Below the pieces are notes generated by a model. The model was not told the origin of the DNA and searched no databases. It saw only the letters and a list, made by a program, of their open reading frames with translations. Positions 1-7,510 of a DNA stretch of 64,000 bases are shown here, piece after piece. Made by a program: the position numbers and the translations under genes. Position 1 is the stretch's first letter; each line of letters begins with the position of its first letter. Source of the stretch: Streptomyces chrestomyceticus JCM 4735. GTDB taxonomy: Bacteria > Actinomycetota > Actinomycetes > Streptomycetales > Streptomycetaceae. Location of the stretch: assembly GCF_003865135.1 (NCBI RefSeq), contig NZ_BHZC01000001.1:4712001-4776000 (forward strand), in the 5' to 3' direction.

Positions 1-218
1 ACGGCGTGCTGATGGGCGCCGGCGACGGCCCCTACCTGGCCTGGGCGATGCTGGTGACGCTGGCGCTCTTCGCGCCCGCCGCGCTGCTGGTGCCGGTCGT
101 CGGCGGCGGCCTGACCGCGCTGTGGTGGGCCATGACCCTGATGATGACCGTGCGGATGCTGACATTGTGGGCACGCACCCGGTCGGGCCGCTGGATTGTG
201 ACCGGAGCCTCGCGTTGA
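1..218 (+). CDS. MATE family efflux transporter, C-terminal end (partial)
   Basis: The reading frame enters from the left edge and stops at 218, leaving the last 71 residues or so. Two hydrophobic segments rich in Ala, Leu and Val are followed by a short basic tail. The opening residues (G-V-L-M-G-A-G-D-G-P-Y-L-A-W) resemble the penultimate helix region of MATE/DinF multidrug exporters. A MATE gene lies next to the rplI-rpsR-ssb-rpsF operon in Streptomyces, which supports the call. Substrate cannot be inferred. The true start is outside the window. Confidence 0.7.
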   Translation, partial: GVLMGAGDGPYLAWAMLVTLALFAPAALLVPVVGGGLTALWWAMTLMMTVRMLTLWARTRSGRWIVTGASR

Positions 219-257
219 AGCCACCCGAAACAACGGCCCCGTGCTGATAATGACCCT

Positions 258-1136
258 GTGCGCCCGCTTGCCAGGAAGATCGTCCTGCCCCTGACGCTGA
301 CCGTCGTCGGGGCAGGCGCCATAGTGGGCTACGCCTCCCAGGAAGCCGACACCAGCAGCCGTGGCAACGGCACGCTCAGAAGCGGTCACGGCAAGTCGGG
401 CGAGTCCCGCCAGGACCCCCAGGACCAGGACCCGTCCGCCACCGCACCCGCCGACGACGGCAGCGCGTACACCCCGCGCAGTACCGAGCAGAACGCCCGT
501 GTCGGGGCCATCTTCGAGAAGGACGACTCCGGCGACCACTTCTGCACCGCGAGCGTCGTGCAGAGCCCCGGCCGGAACATGCTGATCACCGCGGCGCACT
601 GCGCTTTCGACGCCGAGACCGGCCAGCCCGTCAACGACCTCGTCTTCGCACCCGACTACCGCGACGGCAAGGAGCCGACCGGCCTGTGGAAGGTCGAGAA
701 GGTCGTCGTCGACGACCGCTGGGCCAAGTCCCAGGACGAGGACATGGACGTCGCCTTCCTCGTCCTCGGCAGCAAGGACGGCAAGCAGATCCAGGACGTG
801 CTGGGCGGCAACACCCTCGGCATCGATCCCGGCTTCGACAATGACGTCAAGATCACCGGTTACCCCACCAGCAGTGAGACGCCGATCTCCTGCCACAACC
901 GCGCCACGAAGTTCAGCGACACCCAGATGCGCGTCCGGTGCACCGACTTCGCGGGCGGCACGAGCGGCAGCCCCTGGCTCGCCGACTACGACCCCAAGAG
1001 CCACACCGGCACGGTCATCGGCGTGCTGGGCGGACACCAGGGCGGCGGTGACGAGGACGACGTCTCCTACGCCGCGTACTTCGGTGAGGCGGTCGCCGAT
1101 CTCTACGAGCGGGCCCAGGAAGCGGACGAAGGCTGA
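258..1136 (+). CDS. Secreted trypsin-like serine protease
   Basis: This 292-residue protein starts with GTG. A basic N-terminus and hydrophobic segment (about residues 8-25) form a signal peptide or anchor, followed by a polar linker to about residue 80. The catalytic triad is visible: His114 in TAAHC, an Asp at about 164 in MDVAFL, and Ser238 in GGTSGSPW. This is a chymotrypsin/V8-fold (S1-type) extracellular peptidase. Two cysteines flank the His region. The gene stands alone, followed by a strong bidirectional terminator shared with rplI. Specificity and physiological role are not readable from sequence. Confidence 0.85.
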   Translation: MRPLARKIVLPLTLTVVGAGAIVGYASQEADTSSRGNGTLRSGHGKSGESRQDPQDQDPSATAPADDGSAYTPRSTEQNARVGAIFEKDDSGDHFCTASVVQSPGRNMLITAAHCAFDAETGQPVNDLVFAPDYRDGKEPTGLWKVEKVVVDDRWAKSQDEDMDVAFLVLGSKDGKQIQDVLGGNTLGIDPGFDNDVKITGYPTSSETPISCHNRATKFSDTQMRVRCTDFAGGTSGSPWLADYDPKSHTGTVIGVLGGHQGGGDEDDVSYAAYFGEAVADLYERAQEADEG

Positions 1137-1152
1137 GAGCAGTCCGCGCATG

Positions 1153-1192
1153 CGAAAGGGCCGCACCCCGTTTCCGGAGTGCGGCCCTTTCG
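1153..1192. terminator. Bidirectional hairpin terminator between protease gene and rplI
   Basis: A perfect 14-bp inverted repeat (arms 1153-1166 and 1179-1192) with a 12-nt loop lies between the convergent protease and rplI stop codons, placed to end transcription from both sides. Confidence 0.8.
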
Positions 1193-1213
1193 CGTGCTGC
1201 GGTGTCGCTGCTA

Positions 1214-1660
1214 TCAGGCGGCGACGACCTCGACGCCCAGCTTCGCGACAACGTCGCTGTGCAGGCGTACGGACACCTGGTGCGCGCCCAGGGTCTTGAT
1301 CGGCGAGCCGAGCTCGACGCGGCGCTTGTCCACGTCGGGGCCGCCCGCGGCCTTGATCGCCGAGGCGACGTCGGCCGGCGTGACGGAGCCGAACAGGCGG
1401 CCGGCGTCGCCGGCACGCACGGCCAGCTTCACCTTGACGCCCTCGAGCTGGCCCTTGACCTCGTTGGCCTGCTCGACCGAGGCGATCTCGCGGATCTTGC
1501 GACCGCGGCGGATCTGCTCGACGTCCTTCTCGCCACCCTTGGTCCAGCGGATCGCGAAACCGCGCGGGACCAGGTAGTTACGGGCGTAACCGTCACGGAC
1601 GTCGACGACGTCGCCGGCGGTGCCGAGGCCGGAGACCTCGTGGGTGAGGATGATCTTCAT
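1214..1660 (-). CDS. rplI: 50S ribosomal protein L9
   Basis: The 148-residue protein has the family's usual length. Its N-terminal domain starts [13 protein letters not shown] and contains the YARNYLVP rRNA-binding motif, followed by a long charged connecting helix and a C-terminal domain. L9 binds 23S rRNA near the L1 stalk and helps frame maintenance. It is the last gene of the leftward rpsF-ssb-rpsR-rplI operon, 18 nt after rpsR. Confidence 0.97.
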   Translation of the reverse strand: MKIILTHEVSGLGTAGDVVDVRDGYARNYLVPRGFAIRWTKGGEKDVEQIRRGRKIREIASVEQANEVKGQLEGVKVKLAVRAGDAGRLFGSVTPADVASAIKAAGGPDVDKRRVELGSPIKTLGAHQVSVRLHSDVVAKLGVEVVAA

Positions 1661-1678
1661 GAGTCGGTCACCCTTCCC

Positions 1679-1915
1679 TTATCGCGCAGTGGAGGTGTAG
1701 GGCAGCAGCGCCATCTCACGGCTGTTCTTCACGGCCGTGGCGACGTCACGCTGGTGCTGGGTGCAGTTGCCGGTCACCCGGCGGGCACGGATCTTGCCGC
1801 GGTCGGAGATGAACTTCCGCAGCAGGTTCGTGTCCTTGTAGTCGACGTAGGAGATCTTCTCCTTGCAGAACACGCAAACCTTCTTCTTAGGCTTGCGAGC
1901 AGGCGGCTTCGCCAT
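1679..1915 (-). CDS. rpsR: 30S ribosomal protein S18 (cysteine-containing, zinc-binding type)
   Basis: The 78-residue S18 starts [13 protein letters not shown]18 pairs with S6 on the small-subunit platform. A CVFC pair near residues 14-17 and a later NCTQHQ segment give the cysteine and histidine ligands of the C+ (zinc-ribbon) form. In Streptomyces a zinc-free paralogue usually exists elsewhere under Zur control, so this copy is the housekeeping, zinc-replete form by inference. It sits between ssb and rplI; the 106-nt gap to ssb carries a parS site. Confidence 0.97.
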   Translation of the reverse strand: MAKPPARKPKKKVCVFCKEKISYVDYKDTNLLRKFISDRGKIRARRVTGNCTQHQRDVATAVKNSREMALLPYTSTAR

Positions 1916-1980
1916 TGTCTCTCTCCAGTGAGTTCAAGAAGTTTGTGCTGACGCCCTCAGGCCCTCGGCCGCCTCGCGCT

Positions 1981-1994
1981 GTTTCACGTGAAAC
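1981..1994. other. parS site 1 (ParB-binding centromere-like site)
   Basis: A perfect copy of the palindrome GTTTCACGTGAAAC, flanked by T and A to extend the symmetry to 16 bp. It lies in the rpsR-ssb intergenic gap. ParB loads here for origin segregation. Confidence 0.93.
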
Positions 1995-2021
1995 AGCGCG
2001 CGTACGTGCCGGATGTCGGAC

Positions 2022-2603
2022 CTAGAAGGGCGGCTCGTCCGAGTAGCCGCCGCCGGAGCCGCCGCCCCAGCCGCCACTCTGCTGGCCGCCGCCGGCAGGG
2101 GCACCGGTCGCCCACGGGTCGTCGGCGGGAGCACCGCCGCCGCCCTGCTGGCCGCCGCCGGGGCCGCCGCCCCAGCCGCCGCCACCCTGGCCACCGCCCT
2201 GCGGACCGCCGCCGAAGCCGCCGCCCTGGCCACCGCGGCCCGAGGTCTTGGTGACCTTGGCCGTGGCATTGCGCAAGCTGGCGCCGACCTCGTCGACGTC
2301 GAGCTCGTAGACCGTGCGCTTGACGCCCTCGCGGTCCTCGTACGACCGCTGCTTCAGGCGGCCCTGCACGATCACGCGAGTGCCCCGCGTGAGGGACTCG
2401 GCGACGTTCTCCGCCGCCTGACGCCACACCGAGCAGGTCAGGAACAGGCTCTCGCCGTCCTTCCACTCATTGGTCTGGCGGTCGAAGGTGCGGGGGGTGG
2501 ACGCGACGCGGAACTTCGCGACCGCCGCACCGGACGGGGTGAAGCGCAGCTCGGGGTCGTCGACAAGATTGCCGACGACCGTGATGACGGTCTCGCCTGC
2601 CAT
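2022..2603 (-). CDS. ssb: Single-stranded DNA-binding protein
   Basis: The 193-residue SSB has an N-terminal OB fold (about 1-115), starting [20 protein letters not shown] Gly/Gln-rich disordered linker follows, and the conserved acidic tip ends DEPPF, the docking peptide for replication and repair partners. Its place between rpsF and rpsR is the classic arrangement. In Streptomyces a second SSB (SsbB) acts in sporulation-linked segregation; this operon copy corresponds to the essential housekeeping SSB by context. Confidence 0.97.
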   Translation of the reverse strand: MAGETVITVVGNLVDDPELRFTPSGAAVAKFRVASTPRTFDRQTNEWKDGESLFLTCSVWRQAAENVAESLTRGTRVIVQGRLKQRSYEDREGVKRTVYELDVDEVGASLRNATAKVTKTSGRGGQGGGFGGGPQGGGQGGGGWGGGPGGGQQGGGGAPADDPWATGAPAGGGQQSGGWGGGSGGGYSDEPPF

Positions 2604-2680
2604 TAGGGGAACCTCTCGGCGGGTGTGCTGCTGGCTGCTGGTGTTGCTACTCGAACCCGGTTACCGCTGACGCCGATGCG

Positions 2681-2971
2681 TCAGTGGGTCTCGGGACGGA
2701 GGACCTTGGTCCGGAGGACCGACTCGTTCAGGTTCATCTGACGGTCGAGTTCCTTGACGACCGCAGGCTCGGCCTGCAGGTCGATGACCGAGTAGATGCC
2801 CTCGGGCTTCTTGTTGATCTCGTACGAGAGACGACGACGGCCCCAGGTGTCGACCTTCTCGACCTTTCCGTTGCCCTCACGGACGACGGAGAGGAAGTTC
2901 TCGATCAGCGGGGAGACAGCGCGCTCCTCGAGATCGGGGTCGAGGATGACCATCACCTCGTAGTGACGCAT
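2681..2971 (-). CDS. rpsF: 30S ribosomal protein S6
   Basis: The protein is 96 residues from the ATG at 2971, chosen because a strong Shine-Dalgarno (AAAGGAGGTG) lies just upstream and the sequence then begins [17 protein letters not shown] as in other S6 proteins. An in-frame upstream start at 3004 would add 11 unconserved residues. S6 binds 16S rRNA together with S18. It is the first gene of the leftward rpsF-ssb-rpsR-rplI operon. The promoter should lie in 2972-3200, a region shared with the divergent small membrane-protein gene. Confidence 0.96.
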   Translation of the reverse strand: MRHYEVMVILDPDLEERAVSPLIENFLSVVREGNGKVEKVDTWGRRRLSYEINKKPEGIYSVIDLQAEPAVVKELDRQMNLNESVLRTKVLRPETH

Positions 2972-3201
2972 GTAGAACCCACCTCCTTTGGACTCAGCGG
3001 CCACGGTCGTTCCGTGGCAGGAGGGTCATGATGCGTTCCGCACCCGGCCCGGCCAGGAGACCTGGGCAGACGTGGGCGCAGACTGTACAGAGTACCCGCC
3101 CGTGGGCTTCCGGTTGAAATCCTGCCGCCGATCCCCCCAATCTGGAACACAACGGGTGTGAGCGGCGTTACAGTTCGCCGCCCTGTCTTCGGAGGTGCCG
3201 C

Positions 3202-3519
3202 ATGGCACAGGCAGTCCGGCCGCAGCACGGCCTTCTCTCTCTTCTGAACAGCGACGGCAAGGCCCATCCCGTCGAGAACACCCTCGTCGCCGTGACGCTG
3301 GTGTTCGGCGCGATCGCCTTCGCCACCGCCCATTTCCACCACCTTCACCTGCTGAGTTCCTGGACGGGACTGATCGGCATCGGCACCGGCGCGTGGGGAC
3401 AGTTCATCTCCGCCACCACCGGCGAGCGCTTCCTGCTGATCATCGGCCTCGGCGCCGCGGCGGTCGGCTTCTTCCTCGGCATGGCCCACGGCGGACTCTT
3501 CGGCGGGCTGCTCGGCTAG
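3202..3519 (+). CDS. Small integral membrane protein of unknown function
   Basis: The 105-residue protein is hydrophobic with about three predicted membrane helices (roughly residues 27-45, 52-70 and 77-100). It has a histidine cluster (HFHHLH, about 44-49) between the first two and a Gly-rich C-terminus (GMAHGGLFGGLLG). It is divergent from rpsF and precedes femX. I recognise it only as the conserved hypothetical protein found next to rpsF in streptomycetes. The histidines could bind metal, but that is speculation. No catalytic motif is visible. Confidence 0.75.
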   Translation: MAQAVRPQHGLLSLLNSDGKAHPVENTLVAVTLVFGAIAFATAHFHHLHLLSSWTGLIGIGTGAWGQFISATTGERFLLIIGLGAAAVGFFLGMAHGGLFGGLLG

Positions 3520-3638
3520 CCGGGCGGCGGGGGCTCCACCCCCCTACGCCCAAACGGGGCGCTCCCTAGTCACAGTAGGCTTCGGCGCGAGAGCCGGAGC
3601 CCCGACCCTGGGGACAAACCTGCCGAGGAGCGCCCCGC

Positions 3639-4757
3639 ATGAGCCTGACCCTGAGGACCATCAGCCGAGAGCAGCATCTGGCGTACATCCAGAGCCTGCC
3701 TTCGGCGAGCCACATGCAGGTGCCGGCCTGGGCCGATGTGAAGTCCGAGTGGCGCTCGGAGAACCTGGGCTGGTTCGACAAGACCGGTCAGCTGGTCGGC
3801 GCGGGCCTGGTCCTCTACCGCCAGCTGCCCAAGATCAAGCGGTACCTCGCGTACCTGCCCGAAGGGCCGGTAATCAACTGGTTCGCGCCGAACCTGGAGG
3901 ACTGGCTCAAGCCGATGCTGGCGCACCTGAAGCAGCAGGGCGCCTTCTCGGTGAAGATGGGCCCGCCGGTGATCATCCGGCGCTGGGACTCCACCGCGAT
4001 CAAGTCGGGGATCCAGGACCCGGACGTCAAGCGCCTGCGGGACGTCGAGCCCACCCACATCGAGCCGCGCGCCTTCGAGGTGTCCGACAAGCTGCGCCGG
4101 ATGGGCTGGCAGCAGGGCGAGGACGGCGGGGCCGGCTTCGGTGACGTCCAGCCCCGGTACGTCTTCCAGGTGCCGCTGGAGAACCGTTCGCTGGAGGACG
4201 TCCACAAGAGCTTCAACCAGTTGTGGCGCCGCAACATCAAGAAGGCCGAGAAGGCCGGCGTCGAGGTCGTCCAGGGCCGCTACGAGGATCTCGCCGAGTG
4301 GCAGCGCCTGTACGAGATCACCGCGGTGCGCGACCACTTCCGGCCGCGGCCGCTCAGCTACTTCCAGCGGATGTGGGCAGCCCTCAACACCGAGGACCCC
4401 AACCGCATGCGGCTGTACTTCGCCCGGCACAACGGCGTGAACCTCTCCGCCGCGACGATGCTGGTCGTCGGCGGCCACGTCTGGTACTCCTACGGCGCCT
4501 CGGACAACATCGGCCGTGAGGTCCGGCCGTCCAACGCCATGCAGTGGCGGATGCTGCGCGACGCCTACGCGCTGGGCGCCACCGTCTACGACCTGCGCGG
4601 CATCAGCGACTCGCTCGACGAGAACGACCACCTCTTCGGCCTCATCCAGTTCAAGGTGGGCACGGGCGGGCAGGCAGCCGAGTACCTGGGCGAGTGGGAC
4701 TTCCCGCTCAACAAGCTCCTGCACAAGGCGCTCGACATCTACATGTCGCGCCGCTGA
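3639..4757 (+). CDS. femX: FemX/FemAB-type peptidoglycan interpeptide-bridge aminoacyltransferase
   Basis: The 372-residue protein matches the FemABX family: two GNAT-like subdomains, a basic helical stretch (WRRNIKKAEKAGVEV, about 197-211), and a conserved C-terminal half with YDLRG. In Streptomyces this enzyme uses glycyl-tRNA to add the single bridging Gly to the diamino-acid side chain of lipid II on the inner membrane face. A purine-rich Shine-Dalgarno (GAGGAGC-like) precedes the ATG. It is followed after 57 nt by an alanine-racemase-like gene, and the surrounding genes are cell-wall related. Confidence 0.9.
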   Translation: MSLTLRTISREQHLAYIQSLPSASHMQVPAWADVKSEWRSENLGWFDKTGQLVGAGLVLYRQLPKIKRYLAYLPEGPVINWFAPNLEDWLKPMLAHLKQQGAFSVKMGPPVIIRRWDSTAIKSGIQDPDVKRLRDVEPTHIEPRAFEVSDKLRRMGWQQGEDGGAGFGDVQPRYVFQVPLENRSLEDVHKSFNQLWRRNIKKAEKAGVEVVQGRYEDLAEWQRLYEITAVRDHFRPRPLSYFQRMWAALNTEDPNRMRLYFARHNGVNLSAATMLVVGGHVWYSYGASDNIGREVRPSNAMQWRMLRDAYALGATVYDLRGISDSLDENDHLFGLIQFKVGTGGQAAEYLGEWDFPLNKLLHKALDIYMSRR

Positions 4758-4814
4758 CCGTCACACCCCCTGTTCGACCGCATCGCAGCCACGAGAAAGG
4801 TTCCGGGCCCGGCC

Positions 4815-5846
4815 ATGGCGCTCACCCTCTACGTCGACACCGCGCGCTGGCGGGCACACCAGCAGAGCGTTCTGCAGCAGTTCCCGGGGCTCGTCCCGGT
4901 CTGCAAAGGCAACGGTTACGGCTTCGGCCACGAGCGCCTCGCCGAGGAGACGACCCGGCTCGGCGCCGACCTCCTCGCCGTAGGGACGACGTACGAAGCG
5001 GCCCGCATGAAGGACTACTTCAGCGGTGACCTGCTCGTGCTGACCCCCTTCCGGCACGGTGAGGAACCGGTTCCGCTGCCGGACCGCGCCATCCGTTCGG
5101 TCTCCTCGGTCGAAGGCGTGGGCGGCCTGGTGGGCGCCCGGGTGGTCATCGAGGTCATGAGCAGCATGAAGCGCCACGGCGTGCTGCCCGAGGACCTGCC
5201 GAAGCTGGCCGCGGCCATCGAGGACGTACGGCTGGAGGGCTTCGCCCTCCACCTGCCGCTGGACCGCACCGACAGTTCCGACGCGGTGGAGGAGGTCATC
5301 GGCTGGATGGACCGGCTGCGGGCCGCCCGTCTGCCGCTGCACACGATGTTCGTCAGCCACCTCAAGGCCGATGAGCTCCACCGCCTCCAGCAGCAGTTCC
5401 CGCAGACGCGCTTCCGCGCGCGGATCGGCACCCGGCTGTGGCTCGGCGACCACGAGGCCACCCAGTACCGCGGCTCGGTCCTGGACGTCACCCGGGTCGG
5501 CAAGGGCGACCGCTTCGGTTACCGCCAGCAGAAGGCCGCCTCGGACGGCTACCTGGTCGTGGTGGCCGGCGGTACGTCGCACGGTGTGGGCCTGGAGTCG
5601 CCCAAGGCGCTGCACGGCGTGATGCCCCGCGCCAAGGGCGTGGCGCGGGCGGGCCTGGCGACGGTCAACCGCAACCTCTCGCCGTACGTGTGGGGGGGCA
5701 AGCAGCGGTGGTTCGCGGAGCCTCCGCACATGCAGGTCTCCATCCTGTTCGTGCCGGGTGACGCCCCCGAGCCCCACGTCGGGGAGGAACTGGTGGCGCA
5801 CCTGCGGCACACCACGACGCAGTACGACCGCATCGTGGACCGCTGA
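4815..5846 (+). CDS. Alanine racemase-like PLP fold-type III protein
   Basis: The 343-residue protein resembles the N-terminal barrel of alanine racemase. VCKGNGYGFGH (about 29-39) matches the family's VKANAYGHG segment, with Lys31 as presumed PLP lysine. It is shorter than ordinary Alr (about 370-390) and the C-terminal domain is divergent: RFGYRQQ and SDGY weakly echo the normal Tyr-bearing motifs, but the usual S-M-D-Q motif is not seen. Substrate is therefore uncertain; it may be a racemase of another amino acid or a binding protein. Position directly behind femX suggests a wall-related role. A strong terminator follows. Confidence 0.75.
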   Translation: MALTLYVDTARWRAHQQSVLQQFPGLVPVCKGNGYGFGHERLAEETTRLGADLLAVGTTYEAARMKDYFSGDLLVLTPFRHGEEPVPLPDRAIRSVSSVEGVGGLVGARVVIEVMSSMKRHGVLPEDLPKLAAAIEDVRLEGFALHLPLDRTDSSDAVEEVIGWMDRLRAARLPLHTMFVSHLKADELHRLQQQFPQTRFRARIGTRLWLGDHEATQYRGSVLDVTRVGKGDRFGYRQQKAASDGYLVVVAGGTSHGVGLESPKALHGVMPRAKGVARAGLATVNRNLSPYVWGGKQRWFAEPPHMQVSILFVPGDAPEPHVGEELVAHLRHTTTQYDRIVDR

Positions 5847-5867
5847 GCCGCGGTCACTCGTACGGAG

Positions 5868-5908
5868 AAGGCCCGGGGCCGCAGAGCAGATCTGCGGCCC
5901 CGGGCCTT
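5868..5908. terminator. Strong hairpin terminator after the alanine-racemase-like gene
   Basis: A perfect 18-bp inverted repeat (5868-5885 and 5891-5908) with a 5-nt loop, ending in a short T run, between convergent genes. It probably works in both directions. Confidence 0.85.
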
Positions 5909-5922
5909 TTCCGTACGCGCTG

Positions 5923-7404
5923 CTACTTCCGGGCCGCACCCCAGCGCACCTGCGGTGCCCCCTCGAACTGCACGGCGTGCCGTGGCAGGTGCTGTGCCCG
6001 GCCGAGCACGAAGACGTCCGGTGCGTGGTCCAGCACGCCGCCCGACGGATCGTCTTCGCCGTCCTTGCGCACGACGTCCCGCTCCGGCAGCAGCACATCG
6101 CGTACCACCACGGCGCACAGGTACAACGTCCCCAGCAGGTGCAGTGCCATGGCCAGTTGGTAGCCCTCCAGCGGCAGTCCCTGGTGCTTGTCGCCGTTGC
6201 CGGTGTAGGCCAGGTACATCCAGATGCCGAGGAAGTACATGACCTCGCACGCCTGCCACACCAGGAAGTCACGCCAGCAGGGCCGTGCCAGCGCGGCGAG
6301 CGGGATCAGCCAGAGCACGTACTGCGGCGAGTAGACCTTGTTGGTGAGGATGAACAGCGCGACGACCAGGAAGGCGAGCTGCGCGAACCGCGGCCGGCGC
6401 GGTGCGTAGAAGGTGAGCAGCGCCAGAGCGCCGCACCCCAGGATCATCAGCAGCGTCGCGTAGGTGTTCGCGTCCTCCAGCGGATTGCCGGTGCGCTGGG
6501 AGAGGAGCAGCCAGATCGATCCGAAGTCGATGGGCCGCTCCTGGCTGAAGGTGTAGAACTTCGCCCAGCCCTCCCGGATGTGGAATCCGGACCCGTCGTG
6601 CGTGATCATCACCGGCACGTTGACGACCAGCCACGCGGCCGCGGCTCCGGCGACGGCCTTGCCGTAGGCGCGCCACTGTCCGGCTCGCCAGCACAGGACG
6701 AGCAGCGGGCCGAGCAGCAACACCGGGTACAGCTTCGCGGCGGTCGCGAGCCCGATGAACACGCCCGCCGCGAGGGCCCGGCTGCGCGACCACATCAGCA
6801 TTCCGACTGCGGTCAGCGCGACGGCCAGGAGGTCCCAGTTGATGGTGGCCGTGAGCGCGAGGGCGGGGGCGAGGGCGACCAGGAGGCCGTCCCAGGGGCG
6901 ACGGCGGTGGGTACGTGCCACGCAGACGGCGAGAGCCGCGGCACAGGCCATCAGCAGGCCGGCGTTGACCAGCCAGTAGATCTGTTCCCGATCCTGCATG
7001 GAGCCGCCGTGCGGAGTCATCCAGGAGGCGACCTCCATGAACACGCCGGTCAGTACCGGGTATTCGAGGTACTCCATCTCGCCGGGCAGTCGGTCGAAGT
7101 ACGGAATCAGACCGTCGGCGAAGCCACGGCCCGCGTACAGGTGGGGGATGTCGGAGTAGCAGGCGTGGGTGTACTGGCTGGTGGCGCCGAAGAACCATCC
7201 GCTCTCGTAGCACGGCAGCTTCTGCACCATGCCGAGCGCGAACATCCCGATCATGACGAGCGCGATGACGCGTACCGGGTTCCACCAGCCCGTGCCGAAG
7301 ACCGCGCGCCGCCCGGCGGGGCCGCCGACCAGCTCGCTGCCGGCCGCCGCCACCTCGTCCCGTCGCGTCGGCCGTACGGGCTCGTCCTGTCGCACGCTCG
7401 TCAT
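5923..7404 (-). CDS. Glycosyltransferase family 87 / DUF2029 polytopic membrane protein
   Basis: From the ATG at 7404 the protein is 493 residues. I chose this start (MTSVRQDEPV) because the longer frame to 7494 runs through a terminator hairpin and into a parS site. It is rich in membrane helices, with a conserved luminal loop after the first helix (CYESGWF, then an acidic/aromatic stretch) and TAAKLYP in the middle, typical of GT-C fold polyprenol-phosphate-sugar-dependent mannosyltransferases. Such enzymes decorate glycolipids or glycoproteins outside the membrane. It lies downstream of the PBP gene on the same strand, separated by a terminator, so it probably has its own promoter. Confidence 0.82.
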   Translation of the reverse strand: MTSVRQDEPVRPTRRDEVAAAGSELVGGPAGRRAVFGTGWWNPVRVIALVMIGMFALGMVQKLPCYESGWFFGATSQYTHACYSDIPHLYAGRGFADGLIPYFDRLPGEMEYLEYPVLTGVFMEVASWMTPHGGSMQDREQIYWLVNAGLLMACAAALAVCVARTHRRRPWDGLLVALAPALALTATINWDLLAVALTAVGMLMWSRSRALAAGVFIGLATAAKLYPVLLLGPLLVLCWRAGQWRAYGKAVAGAAAAWLVVNVPVMITHDGSGFHIREGWAKFYTFSQERPIDFGSIWLLLSQRTGNPLEDANTYATLLMILGCGALALLTFYAPRRPRFAQLAFLVVALFILTNKVYSPQYVLWLIPLAALARPCWRDFLVWQACEVMYFLGIWMYLAYTGNGDKHQGLPLEGYQLAMALHLLGTLYLCAVVVRDVLLPERDVVRKDGEDDPSGGVLDHAPDVFVLGRAQHLPRHAVQFEGAPQVRWGAARK

Positions 7405-7440
7405 GCGCCCATCCTGCCGTACGGGACTGGGCCGAACGCG

Positions 7441-7481
7441 GAGAAGCCCCCGGCCCGTATGCACGGGTCCGGGGGCTTCTC
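7441..7481 (-). terminator. Terminator downstream of the PBP gene
   Basis: A 13-bp GC-rich inverted repeat (7441-7453 and 7469-7481) with a 15-nt loop that can itself pair partly. It lies just beyond parS site 2, after the leftward PBP gene. Confidence 0.7.
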
Positions 7482-7487
7482 CGTCAC

Positions 7488-7501
7488 GTTTCACGTGAAA
7501 C
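7488..7501. other. parS site 2
   Basis: A perfect GTTTCACGTGAAAC, immediately downstream of the PBP stop codon and next to the terminator hairpin. Confidence 0.93.
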
Positions 7502-7510
7502 AGTCACCGG

